From Lineus longissimus (taxonomy: Eukaryota; Nemertea; Pilidiophora; Heteronemertea; Lineidae), in assembly GCF_910592395.1 (NCBI RefSeq), contig NC_088319.1:5830001-5894000 (forward strand): a stretch of 64,000 bases of DNA, written 5' to 3'. Positions 27,301 to 39,300 of this stretch are shown here, in pieces. Every line of letters starts with the position of its first letter. Positions within the stretch are counted from its first letter, which is position 1. Below the pieces are notes generated by a model. The model worked only from the letters and a program-made list of their open reading frames with translations, did no database searches and was not told where the DNA came from. The position numbers were made by a program, and so were the translations under genes.

Positions 27301-30300
27301 ATCGTTACAGTTATCGTGCTGTGTTTTTTAGGACTGCCCGTGTGATTGTGATGCATACAAGAAAATGAAGGCCGCCAAGGGACCCACTTCATATAAATCA
27401 AAGTCAGTTGCGCTGAAGAAGGCTCCAACTGAATTTACAAGAAAACGAGCATGTGGATTTCAACTCATTGCTGGTAACGATTTGTCTTCTTTATTTTTGA
27501 TTGTTTTTGTTTGTTTTGCCCATCGGCGTGGAGCAATGATAATAGTGAGTTCTTGTATAGCGCTCTTCACTGTTATCTTCTGTCCATAAACATGTTATTA
27601 CCAAGCCTATCCAGAAACCTTTCTGGAGAACCAAAGGCAGTCATAATCTGGCGCACGCGTGGAGATTCCAGGCCAGTTGAGAGTTACAAAGTGGCACCGG
27701 CCAGATATCTAACGCGCGATCGACCTCCTGATCACAAAGCCGACGCTCAACCGCTGCGTAACCAATGTAAGGAAGTCAGGCATGTTATTGTTAGAACGTG
27801 GCAGAAGCAAACTTTCAGTGCCAGTCGGCTACCTCTTGCCATATATTTTATCTTCTAGCTAAGTAAGGTGAATATGATTGATCTAACAACTGCGTCTTTG
27901 AGGAGTCTTCAAGGGCTTGTCTTTGATCTGATGTCGCCTATTTAGTCTACAATCGGCATCATAAGGAGGTTTCACTGTCCTTTTTGGGCTGCTGTGTGCA
28001 GAAACTACCTAGCCTATTTCTCCAAAGTTAGGTTTTGTAGATCATCACGATCATTTTTACATTACACTATATACCCATGGTAACAACATTTTTTTTAAAG
28101 AATGTGTCAGTAGGCTTTGATGTTGTGCATTGATTGTGACATTTTCTCAACTGTACTGTTTATATGTGGATGTATTTTGATGAAATTTTCAGTTCATTTC
28201 TTTGTGTATATCTTTCAATGTGCCAAGTTTCATTAAAAAAAATATCCATTAAAAAATCGTCTTAGCGCCATGGTGAAGAAAAAGTCTTCTCTTGATTTGC
28301 AAATCTCGTCCCAAAATGAGATTTAGGCAAAACCAAATGTTGAAGAAGACCAAGTTGTTTTCACAATCAAGGCAGCCCAAAAGTGACGTCCCACTACAAG
28401 TACAATTGAACCTCCCTTAGCGAACACCTCTCTATTAAGGACAATCTCTCTATTGATTAAGGACACTTGTTTTGGTCCCAAATTGGTTGTTTCCATTCAA
28501 TAAAGTTAACTACCGTTGTTTATTTCAGGTAAATCCCCACTTGCCGTGCTGTGGTGTAGCTCATTTAATGAGACTTCTAACACTCTAAAGGAAAAGCGTG
28601 ATCTGAAATTCAACCCGGCTAATGAGTCACATACCTATTTGCTAAAAGTATTTTACCGCACCGATGACCCAAAACAGGTATTTAATTTGAGCAGAAATAT
28701 AACTCAATTGAATGAAACTTATGCTTACAAAGTCAATTGTTTTCAAACAATTAATGTTGATCTTCAAAATGAACTCTTTTTAGTCACCATGGTTATGGCT
28801 TCGTTCCGTCAAATCCAACTCGGCACCTGACTTGAACGTCTATTATCTCAATCAAAAACTCATAAACACTGGCACGAAAACGGAACCCTTTTATATTGGG
28901 AGGGGGGGGATTATGGTCAAAATCATGGTCAAAACAGGTTTTGGTGACTTCTGGGGGCATCTGGCCCTTGCCCCCCCCCCCGCTAGCTGCTATGCCCATG
29001 CTGTACATGCATCATGGGGGAGGGGGGGGGGGTGTTAGAGTTTCAGAGTCAACGTTCCTTCCGTCTACGAACATGAATTGCAACTTTGCTTTTAGCCTCA
29101 ATGGTGCTTCAAGGTCTATGAAGCCTCAAGTAGCAGCCTTCTTGGTGAGATATGTGGAATTGAAGAATTTTCATCCAACACGAAACTGGTATTCAATCTG
29201 TGGAACAGGAATAACTTCATTCCTAAGTCAAGAGACTGGACAGCAACTGCTTGGTTTAGCTATGCGCGACTTCCACCTTCAAAGAATCTCCTCTGCCGAC
29301 ACGGGAAGGTGTTCCGTGGCGGAACCTCGGCGATCATCAGCTACGAGGCGGGTATTGGAACAGGCCCTCTGAAAACGGACGTTGCATCTTATAAAGTGGT
29401 AAGAATGTATTGCAATTACTGCACATGTACCATGTTGGGATGAGTCATTCGTTGATGGTCGATAAAAGTTATTTTATCACAAGCAGAAGTTTTTACCTTG
29501 TAAATATTTCGTCCTTACACGAAGGACTTCTTCAGTACACTGACTGACAGAGGTAGCTCTGCTGACGTCTGCTGACCTCCAGGGTTCAGGGAGTCATCCA
29601 AACTATACGGAATCATTGAGTGGAGTTTTCTCAAAATGAAACATTTGCTGATTGGTCACCTTGCGAAATCATCGACGCATTGTCTAAACTCCTAGTACAA
29701 AACACGCTGTCATCCAGCTCAGCCTTAGGCCTGCTCACTTCATAATTTGTTATCGCTATCAAATATCACTAAGAAAACTACAATGTAGTAGTGTCAAAAG
29801 CAAGAACCAGAATTGTACAGTCCAAATCACCATTGACTTCCGTCCTGCTTCATGTCAACGTACGCGCCAATGATGCACCAGTGACGCGCTTATCTCTCTA
29901 TCACGTAAATTACGCGCGACCTACGCTAGACTTAAGCTCTGTACACACTGACAACATTATGGGAAACATGTTGGCCAACATGTTGTCCAGGTGCGATGTT
30001 ATCGAAAATGTTGGCAGTGTGTACAGTTCGGAAACATTCGGAAACATTCGGTAACATGTTGGCCAAATGTTGCTCAAATGTTGTCGAAATAATACAAAAT
30101 CAATTTTGTTGCCGAGTGTTGTCGAGTTTTATCCAATCAGAAATAGGCCACAAATCACATGATCTACCTGAAGCCATGTGATGTAGTCAAAATAGCAGCC
30201 TCCAGCAAGGAATGGTTATTGAGTGAAGTGGAACAACTTATCGCAGTATGGGAAAGTTGTGCCTGTTTATGGGATGACAGTAGACAGGAGACAGTGGTAG

Positions 30301-33300
30301 GCCCCATGCTGGTCTCTCATATATATCCATGGTCTTGTCCACACTCTTTTCTCATCTTTACGTCTTCTTTGCCGTCTTTCAATCAGGATACGTAAAATTA
30401 TGGCAGAGCCCCCGACAATGCATCTTCTTCTCTTGGAATCTTCCATTGTTTATGAATTTCCCTCCAAAATCCTCATTTTCTCAGAGACATTCGATAACAA
30501 GTTGCCCAACATGTTGTCGAATGTTGTCATGTGTATACAGGGCCAAATTTTCGATAACATCGCACCTCGACAACATGTTGGCCAACATGTTTCCCAAAAT
30601 GTTGTCAGTGTGTACAGAGCTTTACGCAGAACATTCGCGCTGGTTAGCATGTCAGTAGAGGTTAAGATTTTGATCCGAAAACGAGAACGAGAACGAGATG
30701 AGTTTCTTTTCTCTGGTTGACGTCATCATGTCAAACTAGTTGTTTTGTATTATTGTTTTTAGGCATACCAAGCATTATAAACACACTGTTTCATTTCATT
30801 TCTGACAACAGGAAAAACGGTATCTATCGTCAAAATACCACCTCGTTCTCATTCTCGGATCAAAATCTTAACCTCGACGCGCCGATGACGCGAAGATAGG
30901 GATGACAATTTTTATTTGGACTGTAACTGATCTGCGAGTAAGAGAGGCTATTGTGCAGGTCGGATACTTCACAATAATGCTTCAGTCCTTGTTTTTCTAT
31001 GCATCTAGATAGGCCTTACTCGAGATATAAAATGATTCATTGTCGTTTGACTCTCAAAAGCAACGCTTGTGATCACATATATACTTACTCATAGATTTCC
31101 AGGCCGTGTGTGCCATGCATCCACCCTTGCGATATCTACTCTTGCGACAAATCCTGCCTGAGCAATCAAGGCCAAAATATCAAGTTTAGTCTGACTGGGC
31201 TGTCTCTGCCGATAACACCTATCGTAACAAGTAGCAGCGATCCTGCTGCAATTGTCTACTTCTTGACAGGTAAGTGAATGTATTCTGTTATTGTAGCTCT
31301 GCTTGTCCGTCTCGTCTTCCAATGAAGAAAAAAAAAACACTTGATGATAAAAATTACTGGTGGTCGGGAAAAATAGAAATTTAGTTACACAATGCCGTAG
31401 TGCACTTACCATTCATATAACTCGCCGAAGTGTCTGAGGTGCCGTAAAAAATTGGCATGATGAACTTCCAGAGTGAATCCTTCCATGGCCTCCTCTCACA
31501 GTGTATAGTACCCCCAGTTATTTGGAACGGCTTAACCCGCCGGCCATGAGGGAATTCCTTTATGGCCCAGTGGTTGGCACGTTGGCCCCAGAGTGGAAGT
31601 TAAGCAACGTTGAGCGCGGTCAACCTTTGGATCGGTGACCGGCGCGTATAATACATCTGGCAGACCTTCCCACGCGATGCGAGCTCTGGATTTGTAGTTC
31701 GGTACTGAGACGCATGAAGCGGTAGGATCGAGGACGATCCATCTTTGTCCGAAGGGGGGAATGATGTATAGTACCCCCAGTTATATGGAACGGCTTAACC
31801 CGCCGGCCATGAGAGAATTCCTTTATGGCCCAGTGGTTGGCGCGTTGGCCCCAGAGTGAAAGTTAAGCAACGTTGAGCGCGGTCAACCTTCGGATCGGTG
31901 ACCGGCGCGTACAATACACGCAGATTCGATGAAATCTTTACCATTTTATCTCAGACTGCAGGAAATAACGCATTGCCAAACTATTCATGGAATAAAAAAA
32001 AGAGAATACCAGGAGTGGTATGTCATGCAACCTTTATTGAATGGGGTAGTTTTGGAAATTTTCATTTTCATGTAAACTCCCTGGCACGGCTGCACATACT
32101 GCTGTAAGCATGGTAAGGGCATATATTCCAAAAATCTCAGTTTTTCCGCAGATTCTTAATCAGTGGCGTTTAAGTTGATGGTTTTGTGTCAGTATTGTAA
32201 GCATTTCAAATACGTTTTAGATCATCAGATATATTGTGGTGATTTTAACTGCTACGCGGCATGAAGTGTTCTTTTTTGATGACGTGAAGTGTTAACTACA
32301 TTCTACCTTCGAGTAAAAGCTGATCTACGGCCGTGCGGTTTGCAGTGTGTCCTTGTGTTCCGACCCAGTAGCATGTGGGTTTAACGAGTCTTTGACAACC
32401 TACCTTTCAGTAAAAGCTGTCCTTGGATCGGGTGCCAGTGTCGTCAGCTCCTCGAAGGGATTCCAAATAGACAATACCCCATGTGTATTTGACAATGACA
32501 TAAATGTGACGTACATTGACACACACCAGGGTCAGAATAGACCAGTCAGCTACCAATCATCCAATGATACGCTCAAAGCTGTTTGGAGAGCCGTGGACAA
32601 TGACAGCATGGTGGTGGTAAGTCCATTGGACGCAACCCCGGCGCCATTGCTGAGTCGTTTTGTGTTAACCTCGGTCTCATGAAGTAACATAAAATCTTCA
32701 AGACAACAATGATCAGCAACATTTGGCTATACACCTTTCCAGAAATGGGGCGCTGAGTGTCCGACATAGTGATGTCATAAGGGGAAACTAGGCCTTATGG
32801 TGGAGGGACAAAGGAGATAGTCATGGTTGACCAACACACTTAAATGCCTTTAATGTAAAGTTAGTTCCAATGCAAGCCACTCATTTCGGGAAGCATGTAA
32901 AGGGGCCATTGACTTTTGTGTCGTAAAGCTGATATCGCCTTTCATTTGTTATCTATCTGAAGCTGCCACGAGAATACCTGATTACGTGGATCACTTGTTT
33001 CGCTTTTTGTATCGTTTTGATCAAGAATCAATCCATAAAATTATGTTTCAGGGATATGAGTGGGGCATTGGAAGAAAACCTGGTGACCTTGACATGTTAC
33101 CCATGACATCTGTAGGAAAGTACCCCGGCGGTATCAAGACAGGTCTTGCCGGCATTTTGCGTCATAATCACACATATTACGTCACAGTCATTTGTATCAA
33201 TGCCGCAGGATTACAGGCGAAATATGTCGACGAAAAAGGTAACCAGCGCCCAAGGAAGGCCGTTCGTACTTACTGGTGTCCAAGGAAAATAAAAGTGCAG

Positions 33301-36300
33301 TCAGCATACACAATGCTGTAGCGCAGCTATTATGCATACGAATTTGCAGAAACTAGATACATGTAGTATATATATCGGGTGATCTGAAAAAACGTCCCGT
33401 TTTAAAAGTCCAATAAAGCAGTCGGTTTTGCATCGATATCTTTGAAATTTGATCCTGATCTACAGGGTGGCCCAGCATTATTTTCCTTTGGACAATGTAA
33501 TTATATTGTGTATCCATTGTGTGAGGGAAAATAATTCTGGGCCACCATATAGCTTTAAATATTATTAGTACCCTATCAGAATTTCAATTTGCTTGACCTT
33601 ATATTACAGATATGATCTCAATGTCAAAAATGCCAGTCAAAAAATGCGATATACTGTTATATCCAGTCTACTACATTTTACTCCTGGGCTGAGTTGTTCA
33701 AAACAACGTTAGCTTTTTAACAGAGACGTTAAGTCTTAACGTGAAAATTTTAATGGGTTTAACTGAAAGAGATAACGTAACCGTTAGGGATAACGTGACT
33801 TTTGTGCTTCTGAACGACCGGGCCCTGATTGCATTCCAGGCGTGACGGTGTTACTAGAGAAACCTATCGTCAAAGACCAAAAGGTTTCAATACCAGGGAA
33901 AACGGTATCGGACGTCCCTAAAAATTCCAAACAGTCAGAAGATGGGACTACAGTTTCTCTTGGATGGTCTAAACCCAGAGATAAAAACATCAAGCGAATA
34001 CGTAGGTAGCACAGTCAAGATCAGTTGTACGGAAGCCCATAAGGGACATTTTGAATAAAAATGCAATTTGTATTTCCTTCGGAGGTTTTAAACTTTACTG
34101 CTTAGTTTTGTTAATATTTTAGAGGCTTTCACCGCGGTGAAAACCTTTCCACCGTGGTGGAAACTCACGTGGTCACCAGCCTCGCTGCAAAGGTTTTCAC
34201 TGCGGTGGAAACCTCTAAAATATTAACAAAACTGAACAAAAAAGTTCAAAACCTCCGAAGAAAATACAAATTGCATTTTTATTCAAAATATCCCTTATGG
34301 GCTTCCGTACAGTTGCAATGTTATCATTTACATTTATGATGCTTAAAGGTCAAATGCTGAGCTATTTAACCTGTATTTGTGGTGAATTTTCATAATATGC
34401 TATCTTAAAAAACATAATTAACCGGAAGGAATTCAAAAAATAGTGATTTTTTTGTGAAATAAGTGCTATTTGTTCAGTCCTCTGCGAGCTCGTTTTTGAA
34501 AAGACCGCCAGATGTGTAGTTACGCTATTCGCCGCTAGGTTCACATTGGTGACGTCACTAGTGCTGTCAAATCCACGATCATTGACCACTTCGCAAGTAA
34601 AAATGGCGGCTGCAAGCATGGCGAGCGAAGATTGTGCGGGAGATTTGTTTGATGACGATTTGGTTGTTGATGAAGGCAATGGTGTGATTCAACCCTACAT
34701 GTACGAGCCAGTAGTGGAGAGTGCGAGAGACGATTCAGATTCTTGTTCTGAATCGGGAGAAGGTGATGATGGGGAGATGGAGGATGAGCGACTTGATCGC
34801 ATAGGAAATATCAATTGGTGAGTTCCAAGTGCAGTGGCAGTGCACTGTGCATGCCATGTGTATAGGCGCGGCATCAGCTGGACATTATAGGGGGCCTATG
34901 CTGATATGAGCCATGTCATCATGTGCATGTATTCATGTACATCTCCACATAGGGCTCCATCGTTCACGGATCGAGTGTTGTCAGTAAACAATTGGCGTTT
35001 TTCACCTCGAATATGTCGAAACCACAACGTATCTTGAGTTGAGTGAGTTCATTCCACATGGTTATTTTATAGTAAGTAGGATCTCGGATCGGAATACTAA
35101 GCCTCAGGGTTTGGTAGTACTAGGCCTACTCGAATGGAGTGAACTCTAGGCCTAATAATTTGGATTATTACTGTACTGAGACTCTTCCATTGCGGAGCAT
35201 TACCACACCAAATTGTGAAATACTACACCCGCGCAAAGACAACATTTTATTCTCACCGTAACAACTTAAGGCGAAAGCCTTCGACAATACTACATTAAAA
35301 TTGATTGATTGAAACAATGCTAAATCTTACTGAGCTGAGCTCCAGGGGCCTGCCTCTCACTCAAATTTGGCCTACCCTTGGCCTAGGCCCTGATTCATTG
35401 ATGGTAACGGCTATCGAAATATCATCACTGCTGTATAACAATAACATTTATATTATACTTGTATTTGTAGGTGTCATTGTGGTGTCTGCACTCCACAAGA
35501 GAAGGGGAGGGAATCCTTGTGCTGCTCAGACTATTCACCAGTCCAGGCCAAGAAGGATGAGCTGAAAGTAGAGTGCATCACGCAACACCCAGGTTTTTCC
35601 AGCACCTGTCTTGATAGATGGGTGCTGGAAATGTCGATGTATCACTACATCGAAGAGCAGGGACAAATAGGCGATGACCAGCCCATTCACAAGTAAGTAA
35701 TGATGACCACCTCCATCGCTGTATAATTGAAGACAAGAAAAGGCAATATCAATTCAGAAATGAGATTTTTTTCTCCCTTTGAAGACTAGAAATATAGAAA
35801 ATAGATATAATAAAATGTATCTACATGTATTTAGTAATAATATTACAAGTTTTCAATAAATTTTAAAAAAACTGTCAATTAAATGTACAAACATTGTTTT
35901 CTTACCAACAATTTCAGGTTATATCGATACGTGGCCTATAGGAACCTTGTCCGTTGGGTTTGGAAGAGGTTGGGGAGAAGGAACCGTTTGCCGCTCCCTG
36001 TTTGTGCTCGGGACAAGATACGTGCTGCTTGGCCTGCTCCGGACAATGACGGGTACACAGGATTCAAGTATCCTACGTTCAATTGATTTGGTGTGACCGT
36101 TCAATTGATCTGTGATAGTGAACTCTGATGGTGCTATGAATGAACTCTACAGTTTGTTAAACCTCGTTTTTGTTTCTTCTACAACTTTCATCTTGTCCTG
36201 CTTGTCGTACTTTGAGCACACTGGACCTGGAATAGGATGAGTCACTTGGTACTTGTCCTTTGCATCTCTTGCCAATTTGTAAGATGGCAGGTCATCTCTC

Positions 36301-39300
36301 CGCTTCAGCAGGTCCTCCAGAATTAGCTGTACATAGTCTGAAAACATAAAGGGAAGTATTAATACAAGTAATCTTGTTTCTTCTTGTTTCTTGCAGTGCT
36401 AGCACTAAAGTAACGATGCTGGCCGTTATACCTACCATATGTTGATTCAATTTTGACCTCTTTTGCTACTGCAGCTCCTCCTCTCCCCTTGGGGTATGAA
36501 ATCGACCACTGCGGCTGTTCATCTTGTCCCATACGCTGTTTCCGATTTGAATTTTCATTAAAGTGGAGTGTGGCGAGCAGTAACCTGTAAAGAGAATTTG
36601 TAATACTGGCATGACTGGTCAATGCTTTCAATCAATGTTTTACTCGCCTCACGCCTTATAGTCCAAGTAGAGTGCAAGAACAAAGTTCAGTTGCATCACG
36701 AATAAGGAAAAGTGGGCTTTGATAGCACTCACTCAAAGCATTGCAAGAAATTTTTTTCGTGATTTAGTAATGACCCCTGAGAATACATTGTAGTCTATCA
36801 TACCTTGCTTTCATTGGCTCATAGAAGAAATGGCGGGATTTGGGAGCGAAATAACCAACAATTTTGTGATACGACTCAAGAGATGAAGTCTGTACTCCTG
36901 GTGAAACCTTTCTGATGTCCTTGAGCAATATCTTTTGAGTGAGAATCAGCGTAAGTTCCTTGTGGGCCTTGCTACCTGAAAGAGTAATACTGGTTTAAGT
37001 AATAAGGAACAAAGAATTAACAGGGCCAAATGACTAGCTGTTTTTCTTTTGATTGAGGGCACTCCTTACTTGTCAGTCATGCTGGTGCTGGTATGAAATA
37101 ATTTAACAAAAATTCTCAAGACAAATTGCATTCATAGCATGGGCTTTATGGCATTTGCAAGTTCCTTTTAAAACGTAACTTTAAACGAACCTTTCTTGAT
37201 CCATTCTCTGTCTTCTAGAGGACCATGAAGACATTTTGGGTACAAATCCCCATGCCCATCGTGTACGTCGGCAACATGGTTTAGAATGGAGAGCCACTTT
37301 GCTTCAACCAAGTCACCATTCCCATTACTTGAGGCAGCACACCAGAAGATATGGTTGGACACTGATTGGGACCATTTTGCGAGTATCCTGCAAAGTTTGT
37401 ACTTCTTGGCAATATTGTCCATTTTCTTTTTTACACCTGAAATACATGTACATGTATATATCATGTGTAATGAATTTAGAATGAAACATTATGTTCCAAT
37501 TTATGAGAAACCCACTTGACTTTTGACCAGTGCCTACAATGTCTTTCATTGGCTAAATTGAAAAAGGCAAAGATACTTGACGGACGAGTTGTTTTTTTGC
37601 CTTGTTTATGTTAAAATGAGCAATAACACACCTTTCGCGATATGCCAGCAATCAAACCAGTGTTGTACTCCAGGCCATTTGTCTCTCAGATACTTTTTGA
37701 TTTGTGAATGCCGATCTGTGACTATCTCTGCAATTGCCAATTTCTTCTCAGTAACAAGTAGTGCCATGCTACGTTTCAAACCCTCGAGTTCCATCCAGTA
37801 AGAATTTTTCACTTCATTTGACTGAAAAATAAGTACCCGGTAACCAATAAACCATGTTATTCATGTTTTTAAACCTATTGCTGGTAATAACTATTGGGAT
37901 AAAGAGAAGGATCTGATCAATGTGGGGAAGCTATCTGCATGAGGATGAATGGCACTATAAAATTGTAAGTGAAGTGTAAAGTTAACACTGACAGTGAACA
38001 ATCAATTTCATTAGGGAAGTCAGCAATCCATTTTGATGGAATATTGACTTCTGATTTGTTCCAGAACATCGTTAAACTTGACACAAGGGCAAGGTTTGTC
38101 ATGTTGACATTGCAATGCACTATTACTAACGTACCTGTACAAGGCTTACATCCAGCACCTTACCGGCTGACTCATCCATCAAACTGTAGCTCCCATATTT
38201 GGCTGTGTGGCCTGGTGAGCAACACCTCGCATCTCCAGACAAGGACAGTTGTTTCCTCTTTCGCTCCTTAAACATACCGTCTTGCTTCCTTTGCCAGACT
38301 GCGAACACTGATGGTATGAGGTAGAGGCCTTGTATAGTGTAGAATGTCCTTCGGCTTATCACTGCCACACCAATGTTTTTCAGGATATTGAGTCCTCTTA
38401 CTGGACTTGAACCAGAATATAGAATTCCTGAAACAATTTAATGAGAAATCATAATACTGGTTTGGCTTTCTTTCAGGATTTATGAATTTACCCTTTTTTT
38501 GGTATTTCCGGTGGTCCTATTTTTGATTTTTTATTCTCCATATCTCAATAGCATGGAAAACATCGAAAAAATCATTTGTTGCAATTTGTTCCATGTTTTT
38601 TCGTATATTGACCCGACTAATGTTTTAAGAATCATGCAGCATACGTATGTGGCCTACCTGCAGCCAAAAGCAAATTTCCAATGGGAAGCTGTCCTTTAAA
38701 TGGTTGTGATGTCCATTCCTGTTGATGTTGATTTTCACAAATCGCCATCACCATCACAGCTGTGCCAAGTGTACGGAGTGCGACTCGACATGGTGCCCTG
38801 CAAACTTGACAAAACATGAACAGAAGCCTCAAGCTTGATTCAAAGACAATGAATTTTCTCTCATATTGAGGGGAGGGCTGTTCATACTCATTGTCGAAAT
38901 CATAATGTTTGCCGGATCTGAAATAGTAAATAATTATGGTTAAAGATTTGACAATGATTGTTTTTTATCAGTTTATAAACTCACTGTAGAGCATCATTAG
39001 TGAGTCCTTCATGAAAAAAGTAAAGTTTTATTAGTGTTAACACTAATAACAGGTCCCAGAAACTGCCATACCGGTACTTTTATGACTATCATTCTATTCA
39101 TTCACTCTAATACAATTCAATTGTTTTAAAGAATCAATTTCTCAAGAAAGCTACAACAAACACTTACACATTTTCATCATCAAGGAGCGAGTCATCAAAT
39201 TCTTGACAATAATCATCTTCACATGGCTCCCAGTCTTCATCGTCACTGTCATCAGTCTTCATCGTTTCCTGACTTGGAAAGTGCACCTCTTCATCCTCCA

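Noticed and set aside
28896-29372. 158-aa plus-strand ORF with poly-Gly start
   Set aside because: It is a shifted frame over exon 26. The alternative frame has proper splice sites and the repeat-like SYEAGIGTGP.
31503-31920. Functional 5S rRNA genes
   Set aside because: Only the internal promoter half matches 5S; the 5' and 3' stems are missing and the flanks are repeat-like.
32573-32767. Minus-strand ORF over exon 28
   Set aside because: It is a shadow of a coding exon on the other strand.
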